Assembly: GCA_018241745.1 (NCBI GenBank)
Contig: JAFEDG010000141.1
Coordinates: 1 to 64,000 of the forward strand
Reading direction: 5' to 3'
DNA: 64,000 nt
Source: Pseudomonadota bacterium
GTDB taxonomy: Bacteria > Pseudomonadota > Gammaproteobacteria > Burkholderiales > Casimicrobiaceae
Of this stretch, positions 53,436 to 62,352 are shown one piece after another. Both the position numbers and the translations under genes were made by a program. Position 1 is the first letter of the stretch. Each line of letters starts with the position of its first letter. The notes under the pieces were generated by a model. The model saw only the letters and a program-made list of their open reading frames with translations, ran no database searches and was not told the DNA's origin.

Positions 53436-55289
53436 TCAGGTGGCGCTGCAGCGGCCAACGACGAACGCCGTCAGCTCGTCGACGCATTCGTCGATTGCGC
53501 GGCCCGCTGTCTTCAGGACCAGGTCGGCCGCGTCGGGCGCCTCGTACGGGCTGTCGACGCCGGTGAAATCCTTCATTTCACCGGCGCGTGCACGCCGGTA
53601 GAAGCCCTTGGGATCGCGCGCCTCGCAGGTGGCGAGGTCCGTGTCGACGTGGATCTCGAGGAACAACCGCTTGCCGGCCGACGCCCGCGCACGCGAACGG
53701 TCGTCGCGGTACGGCGAGATGAACGCAGTGATGCAGACCGCACCGGCGTCGGCGAACAGCGCCGCCACCTCGCCCACGCGCCGGATGTTCTCCTGGCGGT
53801 CGTCCGGCGAAAAGCCCAGGTCCCCGTTCAGGCCGCTGCGCACGTTGTCGCCGTCGAGCGTGTAGACGAACCAGCCGAGGTCGAACAGGCGTCGCTCGAG
53901 CGCGATGCCCAGCGTCGACTTGCCGGCACCCGACAGCCCGGTGAGCCACACGACGGCGCCCTGGTGGCCTGCGCGCCGCGCACGTTCGGCGGCGCGCACG
54001 TCGTGGTCGACGGCGACGAGATTCGACGCCGCCGGCGCACGCCGCGCGCGCTGATCCGGGTATTGCGTGGCGTCGGCGACGCCACCGCCGACGATGAGCC
54101 CACCGTCGACGAGCACGAAGCGCGCAGCCGGGGCCGCGGTCTCGGCGCTGTCCACCGGGACCGGCACGTCGGCGCGCAGCGTCACCCGCGCGACGCCGCT
54201 TTCGGGCACGGCGTCGCGGCCGACGGCCGCGAGCGTCGTGTCGTCCAGCACGTGATGGATCGCCGCGACGCGCACCATCGTCTCGCGTGGCCCGAAGCGC
54301 AGCACCAGGCGGCGGCCGATGTCGAGCTCACCGCGACCGAGCCAGAACAGGTCGGCGTCGAAGACCGTCGTCATCTTGGGCGGCGACGCGGGATCGCACA
54401 GCAGGTCGCCGCGCCGGATGACGAACGGATCGGCGATCGTCACCGCGGCGTTGTCACCCGCGGCGAGCGCCGACGGCGCGTCGGGCCAACCTTCCAGCGA
54501 CGTCACGCGGGTGAGCCGGTTGGCTGGCAGCAGCAGGACCTCGTCGTGCGCGCGGATGCGGCCCGCCGTCAGTTGCCCTGCGACCAGCCGCTGCGTGCCC
54601 TGCCGGTAGACGTTCTGCACGGGCAGGCGCAGCGGACCGCGCGCGGCGGCCTCGAGTGCGTCGTCCTCCGCGAGCGCGTCGATCGCGTCGACGATCGTGC
54701 CGCCCCGCCACCACGGGGCATCCGGCCACGGCTGCACGAGGTTGGCGCCGTCGCGCGCGGCCACCGGCACGATCGCGGTCGCTTTGAGGCCCAGCGCGTG
54801 CATCGCGGCGCGCAGCTCGTCGCGCACCGCGTCGAACCGCGCCTCGCTCCAGCCGACGAGGTCCATCTTGTTGACGGCGACGATCACCTCGGGGATGCCC
54901 AGCACGCGCAGCAACGCGAGGTGGCCGCGCGTCTGCATCTCCACCCCTGCCTGCGCATCGACGACCAGCAGCACGGCGGAAGCCTCGGCCGCGCCGGTCA
55001 CCAGGTTGCGCATCAGGTCGCGATGGCCCGGGGCGTCGACGATCGCGAACTCGCGCTTCTGCGAGCGCACGCGCACGTGCGTGATGTCGAGCGTGATCGC
55101 CTGGTCGCGCTCGACCTGGAACGCGTCGAGCACGAACGACCATTCGAGCGGCACGCCGCGCGCCGCGCTCGCCGCCTCCAGCGACGCCACCTTGCCGTCG
55201 GGCAGCAGGTCGAGGTCGTTGAGGAGCCGTCCCAGCAGCGTCGACTTGCCGTGGTCGACGTGGCCCGCCATGCACAGCGTCAGCGCCAT
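53436..55289 (-). CDS. cysNC: bifunctional sulfate adenylyltransferase large subunit / APS kinase (CysN-CysC fusion, NodQ type)
   Basis: A 617-residue fusion. Residues 1-410 are the EF-Tu-like CysN GTPase: LCMAGHVDHGKSTLLGRLL (G1), IVDAPGHRDLMRN (G3) and VNKMDLVGW (G4). Residues about 440-617 are APS kinase: VVWLTGLSGAGKSTLGIALERRL (Walker A), DGDNVRSGLNGDLGFSPDDRQENIRRVGEV (DGDN) and FISPYRDDRSRARA. With CysD it makes APS from sulfate and ATP and phosphorylates it to PAPS. The ATG shares one base with the cysD stop (TAATG). The divergent sulfotransferase gene suggests PAPS is used for sulfation. No cysH, cysI or cysG gene is near. Confidence 0.92.
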   Translation of the reverse strand: MALTLCMAGHVDHGKSTLLGRLLNDLDLLPDGKVASLEAASAARGVPLEWSFVLDAFQVERDQAITLDITHVRVRSQKREFAIVDAPGHRDLMRNLVTGAAEASAVLLVVDAQAGVEMQTRGHLALLRVLGIPEVIVAVNKMDLVGWSEARFDAVRDELRAAMHALGLKATAIVPVAARDGANLVQPWPDAPWWRGGTIVDAIDALAEDDALEAAARGPLRLPVQNVYRQGTQRLVAGQLTAGRIRAHDEVLLLPANRLTRVTSLEGWPDAPSALAAGDNAAVTIADPFVIRRGDLLCDPASPPKMTTVFDADLFWLGRGELDIGRRLVLRFGPRETMVRVAAIHHVLDDTTLAAVGRDAVPESGVARVTLRADVPVPVDSAETAAPAARFVLVDGGLIVGGGVADATQYPDQRARRAPAASNLVAVDHDVRAAERARRAGHQGAVVWLTGLSGAGKSTLGIALERRLFDLGWFVYTLDGDNVRSGLNGDLGFSPDDRQENIRRVGEVAALFADAGAVCITAFISPYRDDRSRARASAGKRLFLEIHVDTDLATCEARDPKGFYRRARAGEMKDFTGVDSPYEAPDAADLVLKTAGRAIDECVDELTAFVVGRCSAT

Positions 55290-56089
55290 TACATGTACCC
55301 CGTCGCGCGCAGCCGCTCGAACGCGTCCTCGCGCTCGTGGTCCATCGCGCGGCCCGCGCGCTCGGACTGCCGCGTCGTTGTCAGCTCCGCGATGATCTCG
55401 GCGATGTTCGCCGCGTTCGAGTCCACGGGGAACGTGATGTCCTTCTCGCCCAACGAGCGAAAGCGCTTGCCGTTGCGCGCGAAATACAGCTCGGGCACCG
55501 GGATGTTCTCCGCCTCGACATAGCGCCAGATGTCGAGCTCCGTCCACTTGAGCAGCGGGTGCACGCGCACGTGCCCGCCTTCCGGCGCGATCGCCGAATA
55601 CTGGCCCCACAGTTCCGTGGGCTGCGCATCGAAGTGCCAGCGCCCGTCCGCGTCGCGCGGGCTCATGCCGCGTTCCTTGCCGCGGATCGGCTGCTCGTCG
55701 CGCCGGATGCCGAGCAGGATGCCGGCGAACGGCCGCTCGGCGAGCAGGCGCTTGAGGCCCAGCGTCTTGCGCGCCGCGGCGCGCGCGGCCGGCGGCAGCG
55801 TCGCATCCGTGTCTTCCGCGGGCGGACAGACGGCCGCGATGTGGTCGAGGTTCCACTCGCGGACGTAGCGGTCGCGGAACGCATACACCTCGTCGAATTC
55901 GTTACCCGTGTCCAGCAGGATCAGCGGGAACGGAACGCGGCCGTTGAACGCCTTGCGCGCAAGCCACAGCAGCGTGTTCGAGTCCTTGCCCAGCGACCAC
56001 AGCATCGCCAGCGGGTTGAGCTGGGCGTGCGCTTCGCGGATCAGGTGGATCGATTCCTGCTCGAGGGCGTGGAGGTGGCGGTCTTGCAT
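55289..56089 (-). CDS. cysD: sulfate adenylyltransferase small subunit (CysD/NodP)
   Basis: A 266-residue adenylyltransferase of the PP-loop ATPase family. The P-loop is LWSLGKDSNTLLWLARKAF (SLGKDS, residues 32-37), then PFPLILLDTGNEFDEVYAFRDRY, ILLGIRRDEQPIRGKERGMSPRDADGRWHFDAQPTELWGQYS and the typical HPLLKWTELDIWRYVEAENIPVPELYFAR. The canonical SIGKDSxVMLHL reads SLGKDSNTLLWL here. ATG 56089 has no Shine-Dalgarno; TACAAT ends nine bases upstream. The gene's C-terminus is shorter than E. coli CysD by about 35 residues. Confidence 0.93.
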   Translation of the reverse strand: MQDRHLHALEQESIHLIREAHAQLNPLAMLWSLGKDSNTLLWLARKAFNGRVPFPLILLDTGNEFDEVYAFRDRYVREWNLDHIAAVCPPAEDTDATLPPAARAAARKTLGLKRLLAERPFAGILLGIRRDEQPIRGKERGMSPRDADGRWHFDAQPTELWGQYSAIAPEGGHVRVHPLLKWTELDIWRYVEAENIPVPELYFARNGKRFRSLGEKDITFPVDSNAANIAEIIAELTTTRQSERAGRAMDHEREDAFERLRATGYM

Positions 56090-56098
56090 GGGGGCGCA

Positions 56099-56104
56099 AT
56101 TGTA
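56099..56104 (-). promoter_or_regulatory. -10-like box of cysD close to its start codon
   Basis: TACAAT on the minus strand (56104-56099) is followed by nine bases (TGCGCCCCC) and the cysD ATG. No Shine-Dalgarno is present, again suggesting a leaderless message. On the plus strand, CTAGAAT at 56161-56167 may be the -10 of the hydroxylase-sulfotransferase gene, about 38 bases before its start. Confidence 0.55.
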
Positions 56105-56204
56105 CCAACCGGCCGGGCGCGCCCCGGCGCCAGCGCGCATGGCCCGCTCCGGCCCTCGGGCTAGAATGACACCCTGGTGCAAAGCCCCCGCGCGCCGCCT
56201 CCCG

Positions 56205-58118
56205 ATGCAACTCGCAGAACCCTTCTACAAGCTGCCGCTCACGTTCGACGCGGACCGGCTCGCCGCCGAGGTCAACCAGTTCACCGAAAGCGAGTGGCGC
56301 CCGCATCCGCAGGGACACGCCGGCAACTGGGCGCTGCCGTACGTCGCGCGCGGCGGCAACCCGGACGACGACGGCGTCGCCGGCCCGATGCGCCCGACGC
56401 CGTTCCTCGCGCGTTGCCCCTACGTCGCACAGGTGATGCACGCGCTTGCCTCGCCGATCGGTCGCTCGCGGCTGATGCGCCTCGACGGCCAGGCGGAAGC
56501 GACGCTGCACGTCGACACCAACTATTACTGGCAGCAGCGCGTGCGCGTGCACGTGCCGGTCGTCACGTTCCCTGAGGTCGAGTTCCAGTGTGGCGATGCG
56601 TCCACGCGGATGGCGGCCGGCGAGTGCTGGGTATTCGACACGTGGCGCCTGCACAACGTGCTGAACCGCACGCCCAAGCGGCGGATCCACCTCGTCATCG
56701 ACACGGTGGGCTCGGCCGCATTCTGGGACCACGTGCACGGGCGCGTACCACCGCGGCACGTGGCGTTCGACCCGGCTGCGCGCGTCGACCTGCCACTGGA
56801 ATCGGAAAACGTCCCGCCGGTGATGTCGCCGTGGGAGGTGCGCGACCTGTGGGCGCACTGGGTGGCCGACGCGAAAGGCGCCCCGCACGACAGCGCAGCC
56901 CTCGCGGCGCTGGAAGCGGAATTCGACGCGCTGTGGCTCGACTGGCGCGCGACATGGGCGCGCTTCGGACCGCGCAGCGACGGTCTGCGCGACTACGCCG
57001 CGCTGCGCGAGCGTTTCGGCGCGCTGGGCAAGCGCCACGCGGGCCGCATGACGCTGCCCAACAGCGCGGACCTCGGCACGCTGCTGTACCAGTCGCTGGC
57101 GGCGGCGATGGTCCGCGCCGACGCGGCCGCCGCACTTGCCGCTGCGCCTGGCGGCAGCGTCGCACCGCGGGCCGCCTCGGCGCGCGCCGACGTCCCGGAT
57201 CTCGGCCAGGCGCGCGCCGCGCCACGGGTCGTCACGCGCATCGAGCGGCCGCTGATCATCGTCGGCGCGCCGCGCTCGGGGAGCACGCTGCTGTTCGAGA
57301 CGCTCGCACAGTTTCCCGGGCTTCTTTCCGTCGGCGGCGAAAGCCATCGCCAGTTCGAGTCGATACCCGCGCTGCAGCCGGGGCCGCGCACGCGCGATTC
57401 CAACCGCCTCGACGCCAACGACGCGACGCCCGACGTCGTCCGCGCGCTGGTTGGCAACTTCCTCGCCGAGCTGCGGGACCGTGACGGCCGCCCGCCAGCC
57501 GCCGACAGCGTGCGCCTGCTCGAGAAGACGCCCAAGAATGCGCTGCGCATCCCGTTCCTCGCGAAGGTGTTTCCCGACGCGCAGTTCGTCTACCTGTACC
57601 GGCGCCCGGAGCAGAACGTCAGCAGCATGATCGAGGGCTGGGAGTCGGGCAACTTCGTCATGTACCGGCAGCTCCCCGGCTGGGTGGGCCCGCTGTGGTC
57701 GTTCTTGCTGGTGCCGGGCTGGCGGGACCTCATCGGCAAACCGCTCGCCGAGATCGCGGCGACGCAATGGCAGCGCACGCAGTCGCAGCTTCTCGACGAC
57801 CTGGCGGCGCTGCCTTCCGACCGCGTGCACGCGCTCGACTACGCGAGCTTCGTCGCGGACCCGGCGCGCCACGTCGCCGAGATCGGCGCGTTCGCGGGGC
57901 TTGCGTGGGACCGGCCGCCGCCGTCGACGCTGCCGCTGTCGCGCTACACGATGAGCGCGCCCAATCCGGACAAGTGGCGACGGCACGAAGCCGTGCTTGC
58001 GCCATATCGCGCGGCGATGGACGCGTTGGGCGCGCGGGCGGAGGCGTTCGTCGCGGCGCAGCGCGCGCGCTCGCCGCACGTCAGGCAGTCCGCCAACCCC
58101 GTCACCACGGGCACCTGA
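56205..58118 (+). CDS. aspartyl/asparaginyl beta-hydroxylase - sulfotransferase fusion protein
   Basis: A 637-residue two-domain protein. Residues 1-230: 2-oxoglutarate/Fe(II) dioxygenase of the aspartyl/asparaginyl beta-hydroxylase type, with LHVDTNYYWQQRVRVHVPVV (H102, D104) and GECWVFDTWRLHNVLNRTPKRRIHLVIDT (H150, Arg159/160). A linker (about 230-345) has few conserved features. Residues 346-637: sulfotransferase, with RPLIIVGAPRSGSTLLFETLAQFPG (5'-phosphosulfate loop, PRSGST 356-361) and LLEKTPKNALRIPFLAKVFPDAQFVYLYRRPEQNVSSMIEGW (3'-phosphate loop, RRPEQNVSSM 466-475). It would hydroxylate and sulfate a substrate, perhaps successive steps on one molecule. PAPS would come from the divergent CysD/CysNC. 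No signal peptide is visible. Confidence 0.85.
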   Translation: MQLAEPFYKLPLTFDADRLAAEVNQFTESEWRPHPQGHAGNWALPYVARGGNPDDDGVAGPMRPTPFLARCPYVAQVMHALASPIGRSRLMRLDGQAEATLHVDTNYYWQQRVRVHVPVVTFPEVEFQCGDASTRMAAGECWVFDTWRLHNVLNRTPKRRIHLVIDTVGSAAFWDHVHGRVPPRHVAFDPAARVDLPLESENVPPVMSPWEVRDLWAHWVADAKGAPHDSAALAALEAEFDALWLDWRATWARFGPRSDGLRDYAALRERFGALGKRHAGRMTLPNSADLGTLLYQSLAAAMVRADAAAALAAAPGGSVAPRAASARADVPDLGQARAAPRVVTRIERPLIIVGAPRSGSTLLFETLAQFPGLLSVGGESHRQFESIPALQPGPRTRDSNRLDANDATPDVVRALVGNFLAELRDRDGRPPAADSVRLLEKTPKNALRIPFLAKVFPDAQFVYLYRRPEQNVSSMIEGWESGNFVMYRQLPGWVGPLWSFLLVPGWRDLIGKPLAEIAATQWQRTQSQLLDDLAALPSDRVHALDYASFVADPARHVAEIGAFAGLAWDRPPPSTLPLSRYTMSAPNPDKWRRHEAVLAPYRAAMDALGARAEAFVAAQRARSPHVRQSANPVTTGT

Positions 58119-58145
58119 GACGCGTCGGCACCCGTGCGCCGGCGC

Positions 58146-59030
58146 CTACAGTCGCGCCTCGAACCACGCGGTCGTGCGCTTCCACGCGTCCTGCGCTGCC
58201 GCCTTGTCATACGTCGGGCGATAGTCGGCCAGGAAGCCGTGCGGCGCGCCCGGGTAGATCACGTACTCGCTCGCGCTGTTGCCGGACGCCTTCAGCGCGT
58301 CGAAGTAGGCCTTGATTGCCGCGGCCGGAATGCCCGGGTCCGCGCCGCCGTACAGGCCCAGCGTGGGGACGTGGTTGTCCTCGACGAGATCCTGCGGATA
58401 GCGATCGCCGTCGTGGAAGGCCTTCTGCGGAAAGCCGTAGTACGCGACGGCCGCCTTGAGCCGCGGGTTGTGCGATGCATACATGAGCACTTCGCGCCCG
58501 CCCCAGCAGAACCCGATGACGCCCATCCGCGCCGTGTTGCCGCCGTCGCCGGCTGCGAACGCGGCAGTGGCATCGAGATCGGCCATCACCTGCGAATCCG
58601 GTACCTGCGACACGATCTTCGTCACCAGTTCGTCAACGTCCTTGACCTTCATCGGGTCGCCCTGCCGCGCGTACAGCGCGGGAGCGATCGCGTAATACCC
58701 GAGGTGCGCGAGCCGCCGGCAGACGTCCTTGATCCACTCGTGCACACCGAACACTTCCTGGATCACGAGCACGACCGGAAACGGACCGGCACCGGCGGGC
58801 CTGGCGCGATAGGCCGGAACGCTGCCATCGTGGACGGGCACCTTGACTTCCCCGGCGACGAGGCCGCTGGCCGAAGTCGTGATCGTCTGCGCGGATACCG
58901 GCAATACCGCGAGCGCAAAGCCCGCGCCCAGCGAGGACACGACGAACGTCCGGCGGTTGACGTCGCGCTGGCCCATCAGCGTGCGCATGGATACGGGCTC
59001 CATCGTGTGGGGGTCGTCGTGATCCTTCAT
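58146..59030 (-). CDS. dienelactone hydrolase family protein, Tat-exported
   Basis: A 294-residue alpha/beta-hydrolase. A twin-arginine signal, VNRRTFVVSSLGAGFALAVLPVSAQ, follows about 20 charged residues. The dienelactone hydrolase fold has FPVVLVIQEVFGVHEWIKDVCRRLA, the nucleophile elbow GVIGFCWGGREVLMYAS (Cys), GLYGGADPGIP (Asp) and YPGAPHGFLADYRPTYDKAAAQDAW (His). Export to the periplasm is unusual for a catabolic dienelactone hydrolase, so the substrate may be an envelope or extracellular ester. ATG 59030 has GGAG nine bases upstream; ATG 59036 is the alternative. Confidence 0.86.
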   Translation of the reverse strand: MKDHDDPHTMEPVSMRTLMGQRDVNRRTFVVSSLGAGFALAVLPVSAQTITTSASGLVAGEVKVPVHDGSVPAYRARPAGAGPFPVVLVIQEVFGVHEWIKDVCRRLAHLGYYAIAPALYARQGDPMKVKDVDELVTKIVSQVPDSQVMADLDATAAFAAGDGGNTARMGVIGFCWGGREVLMYASHNPRLKAAVAYYGFPQKAFHDGDRYPQDLVEDNHVPTLGLYGGADPGIPAAAIKAYFDALKASGNSASEYVIYPGAPHGFLADYRPTYDKAAAQDAWKRTTAWFEARL

Positions 59031-59139
59031 CTGCATGATCTCCGGTGGGGACGGTGTGTGCGGCGTGACGCGCGTACGGCAGACGCGCGCTCCCGAATCT
59101 AGACTACGGCGCGCCGGGGAAGTTGCGCGAGCGCGCGAA

Positions 59140-60414
59140 TCAGCGGCGGAACACGGCCGTGCCGGCGGCCAGCGTGGCCACGACCCGCCCCGGCAGTTCG
59201 AGCCCCGCGAACGGCGTGCTGTGGCCGCGGCTCGCGAGCGCGTCCGGGTCCACGCGCCACCATGCGGCGCGATCGAACACGCAGAGGTCGGCCGGCGCAC
59301 CGATGGCCAGCGTCGGCGGCGCGACGCCCAGCACGCGCGCCGGTCCGGTGGTGACGGCCGCAAGCGCTGCGGGCAGCGCGATGCGCTCGTCGTCCGCCCA
59401 CTTGAGCGCCAGCGACAGCAGGAGCTCCACGCCGCTGGCACCCGGCGTGGCCTCGGCGAATGGCACCTGCTTCGCATCGGCGCCGACGGGCGTGTGATCC
59501 GAGCAGATCGCGTCCAGCGTGCCGTCGCGGACCGCCGCGCGCAGCGCAGCGCGGTCGCGCGTCGCGCGCAGCGGCGGCGTCACGCGGACGCGCGTGTCGA
59601 ACCAGCCGATGTCGATGTCCGACAGGTGGAGCGCGTGGCTCGCGACGTCGGCCGTCAGCGGCAGGCCCTCCGCCTTCGCGGCACGCACGAGCGCGACGCC
59701 TTCGGCCGACGACAGCCGGCACAGGTGCACGCGGGCGCCGGTGATGCGCATCAGCGCGACGATCGTCGCGACCGCCACCGTCTCCGCGACGACGGGCACG
59801 CCGGCGAGGCCGAGGCGCGTCGCGACTTCGCCGTCGTGCGCGACGCCGCCCTTGCCGAGCCACGGGTCCTGCGGCCGCAGCCACACGGGGAGGTCGAACG
59901 TCGTCGCATATTGCAGCGCGCGCCACAACACCTGCGTGTCGACAAGAGGATGGTCGGCCTGCGAGAACGCGACGCAGCCCGCTTCCGCCAGTTCGCGCAT
60001 CTCGGTCAGGTCCGCGCCGGCGAGGCCGCGCGTCAGCGCGCCCACCGGGTGGACGTGCACGCGACCCTGCAACATCGCGCGCTGGCGGACCATCGCGACG
60101 AGGCCGGGCTCGTCGAGCGGTGGATCGGTATCCGGCGGGCAGGCCACGCGCGTGACGCCGCCCGCGACGCAGGCGTCGACCTCGCGCCCCGGCGTGTCGT
60201 CGAGCGGCGCGCCCGGCTCGTCGAGGCGCACCGCGAGGTCGACGAGCCCCGGCATGACGGTGAGGCCGCTCGCGTCGATCGTCGCGTCCGCGTTCCAGTC
60301 CTTCGGCGCGGTGCCGACGGCGGCGATGCGGCCGTCGGCCACGTACAGGTCGGCGCCGTGCTCCGTGCCCGCGGCCGGATCGACGAGTGTTGCGCCGAGG
60401 ATCGCGGTCTTCAT
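59140..60414 (-). CDS. pyrX: dihydroorotase homologue lacking the HxH metal motif (PyrC' / pyrX type)
   Basis: A 424-residue amidohydrolase-fold protein following pyrB. Active dihydroorotases carry PGLIDxHVHLR; here the segment reads [15 protein letters not shown], with A61 and R63 at the two histidine positions. Other parts look intact ([37 protein letters not shown]). This pattern is known from the pseudo-dihydroorotase subunit that assembles with PyrB in Pseudomonas. So it is probably structural, and the active dihydroorotase should be encoded elsewhere. ATG 60414 overlaps the pyrB stop (ATGA). Confidence 0.88.
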   Translation of the reverse strand: MKTAILGATLVDPAAGTEHGADLYVADGRIAAVGTAPKDWNADATIDASGLTVMPGLVDLAVRLDEPGAPLDDTPGREVDACVAGGVTRVACPPDTDPPLDEPGLVAMVRQRAMLQGRVHVHPVGALTRGLAGADLTEMRELAEAGCVAFSQADHPLVDTQVLWRALQYATTFDLPVWLRPQDPWLGKGGVAHDGEVATRLGLAGVPVVAETVAVATIVALMRITGARVHLCRLSSAEGVALVRAAKAEGLPLTADVASHALHLSDIDIGWFDTRVRVTPPLRATRDRAALRAAVRDGTLDAICSDHTPVGADAKQVPFAEATPGASGVELLLSLALKWADDERIALPAALAAVTTGPARVLGVAPPTLAIGAPADLCVFDRAAWWRVDPDALASRGHSTPFAGLELPGRVVATLAAGTAVFRR

Positions 60415-61373
60415 CCGTTCCCCGCGATCAGGCTCATGACGGCCATGCGCACGGCGATGCCGAACGTCACCTGCGGCAGGATCACGGCGCGCGCGCCATC
60501 GGCCACCGCGGAGTCGATCTCGACGCCGCGGTTCATCGGGCCCGGGTGCATGACGATCGCGTCCGGCTTCGCGAGCGCGAGCTTGTCGGGCGTGAGGCCG
60601 TAGTACTGGAAGTACTCGCCGGTGGACGGCAGCAGCGCGCCCTTCATCCGCTCGTTCTGCAGGCGCAGCATCACGACGACATCGCAGCCGGCGACGCCTT
60701 CGCGCATGTCGTGGCATACGCGCACGCCCAGCGACTCGACGGCCGTCGGGATCAGCGTTTGCGGGCCGACGACGCGGACATCCGGCGTGCCGAGCGTCGT
60801 CAGCCCCGAGATCAGCGAGCGCGCGACGCGCGAGTGCAGCACGTCGCCGACGACGGCCACGGACAGCGCGGTGAACGCCTTCTTGTAGTGACGGATCGTG
60901 TACAGGTCCAGGAGGCCTTGCGTCGGATGCTGGTGGCGCCCGTCGCCGGCGTTGACGACGTGCACGTGCGAGCGGCCGGTGGCGTTGAGATGCGACGCGA
61001 TCAGGTGCGCGGCGCCGGATTCCGAATGGCGGACGACGAAGATGTCGGCGTCCATCGCCGTCAGGTTGTCGATCGTGTCGAGCACCGACTCGCCCTTCGC
61101 GGTGGACGACGCGCCGATGTTCAGGTTGATCACGTCCGCCGACAGCCGCTTGGCGGCGATCTCGAACGTCGTCCGCGTGCGCGTCGAGTTCTCGAAGAAC
61201 AGGTTGAACACCGCCTTGCCGCGCAGCAGCGGCACCTTCTTGACGTCGCGCTCGCCGAACGAGACGAACGGTGTCGCGCTGTCGAGGATGTGCGTGATCA
61301 CGGGCGCCGGCAGGCCCTCGAGCGTCAGCAGATGCGTCAGCTGGCCGTTGGCGGCGAGTTGCGGGTTGTGCAT
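60411..61373 (-). CDS. pyrB: aspartate carbamoyltransferase catalytic subunit
   Basis: A 320-residue ATCase. [26 protein letters not shown] is the carbamoyl-phosphate site (STRT), [12 protein letters not shown] follows, [22 protein letters not shown] carries HPTQ, and [15 protein letters not shown] the C-terminal [10 protein letters not shown]. It makes carbamoyl aspartate, step two of pyrimidine synthesis. With PyrC' it probably forms a dodecamer. ATG 61373 shares a base with the pyrR stop (TGATG). Confidence 0.97.
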   Translation of the reverse strand: MHNPQLAANGQLTHLLTLEGLPAPVITHILDSATPFVSFGERDVKKVPLLRGKAVFNLFFENSTRTRTTFEIAAKRLSADVINLNIGASSTAKGESVLDTIDNLTAMDADIFVVRHSESGAAHLIASHLNATGRSHVHVVNAGDGRHQHPTQGLLDLYTIRHYKKAFTALSVAVVGDVLHSRVARSLISGLTTLGTPDVRVVGPQTLIPTAVESLGVRVCHDMREGVAGCDVVVMLRLQNERMKGALLPSTGEYFQYYGLTPDKLALAKPDAIVMHPGPMNRGVEIDSAVADGARAVILPQVTFGIAVRMAVMSLIAGNG

Positions 61374-61885
61374 CAGCCGGCCTCCCCGCTCCGCTCGAAC
61401 GCCAGCGCCAAGCGGCCGTCGTCGCCGCGCGACAGCGCCACCGTCAGGTCGCGCGCGACGGCCACGCGCGCGCCGACGTATGTCGCCTCGATGGGCAATT
61501 CGCGGCCGCCCCGGTCTACGAGCACGGCAAGCTCGATCGACGCCGGGCGCCCGAAGTCGAACAGCTCGTTGATCGCCGCGCGCACGCTGCGCCCGGTGAA
61601 CAGCACGTCGTCGACGAGCACGATCGCCGCGCCGTCGACGTCGAACGGCAGCTTGGTCGCGCGGCCTGCGCCCTTCAAGCCTGCGCTGCCGTAGTCGTCG
61701 CGGTGGAAGGCGACGTCGAGGTAGCCAACCGGGTGCTCGCCAGGAAGGAGCGTCGCGAGCCGGTCGGCGATCCACGCGCCACCGGAGTAGATGCCGACGA
61801 AGCGCGCATCCCACGCAACGCTCGCGCGCATCCGCTCGGCGAGCGTGGCCAGCGCCACTTCCGCGTCGGGCAGCGCCGTGGTCAT
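61373..61885 (-). CDS. pyrR: PyrR bifunctional regulator / uracil phosphoribosyltransferase
   Basis: A 170-residue PyrR-type phosphoribosyltransferase. The PRPP-binding motif is [24 protein letters not shown], preceded by [19 protein letters not shown] and [11 protein letters not shown] (the Y-hood region). In proteobacteria its regulatory role on pyr genes is less settled than in Bacillus. It lies between yqgF (ATGA overlap) and pyrB (TGATG overlap). Confidence 0.93.
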   Translation of the reverse strand: MTTALPDAEVALATLAERMRASVAWDARFVGIYSGGAWIADRLATLLPGEHPVGYLDVAFHRDDYGSAGLKGAGRATKLPFDVDGAAIVLVDDVLFTGRSVRAAINELFDFGRPASIELAVLVDRGGRELPIEATYVGARVAVARDLTVALSRGDDGRLALAFERSGEAG

Positions 61886-62352
61886 CGCGGCGCCTCCGCC
61901 GGGACCGCCACCGGGCCTTCGTCGAAGTAGCGCTCGAGGATCCGCTGTGCCGCGACGCTGTCGCGCGTCGCAGCGCTGCGCGGCGTGCGCCGCGGTGCGG
62001 ACGCAAGCACCGCGCGCGCCTCTTCCGTCGTGTAGCGCTCGTCGACGCAGGCGACCGGCAGATGGAAGCGGCCGGCGAGTTCGCGCGCAAAGCGCGTGGC
62101 GTGGGCCGTCATCGCATGGGCCTCGCCATCCGCGTGGACCGGCAGGCCCACGACGAGTTGCGCAGGCGTCCACGCCGCCACGAGCGTCGCGATGGCGGCG
62201 AAGCGCGCGTCGCGCGCCGCTGCTTCGATAGTCGCCAGCGGTTCTGCGGTGCGGGTGAGCGTGTTGCCGACGGCCACGCCAATGCGGCGCGTCCCGCAAT
62301 CGAATGCCAGCACGGTGGCGGCGGTAGGGAGGCCGGGACGCGGCGTGCTCAC
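61882..62352 (-). CDS. yqgF: pre-16S rRNA nuclease YqgF (RuvX family)
   Basis: A 156-residue RNase H-fold nuclease. The first Asp is in [17 protein letters not shown], the Glu in [14 protein letters not shown], the last Asp in [17 protein letters not shown]. It processes the 5' end of 16S rRNA. Start is GTG at 62352, overlapping the yqgE stop (GTGA). Confidence 0.95.
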   Translation of the reverse strand: MSTPRPGLPTAATVLAFDCGTRRIGVAVGNTLTRTAEPLATIEAAARDARFAAIATLVAAWTPAQLVVGLPVHADGEAHAMTAHATRFARELAGRFHLPVACVDERYTTEEARAVLASAPRRTPRSAATRDSVAAQRILERYFDEGPVAVPAEAPR

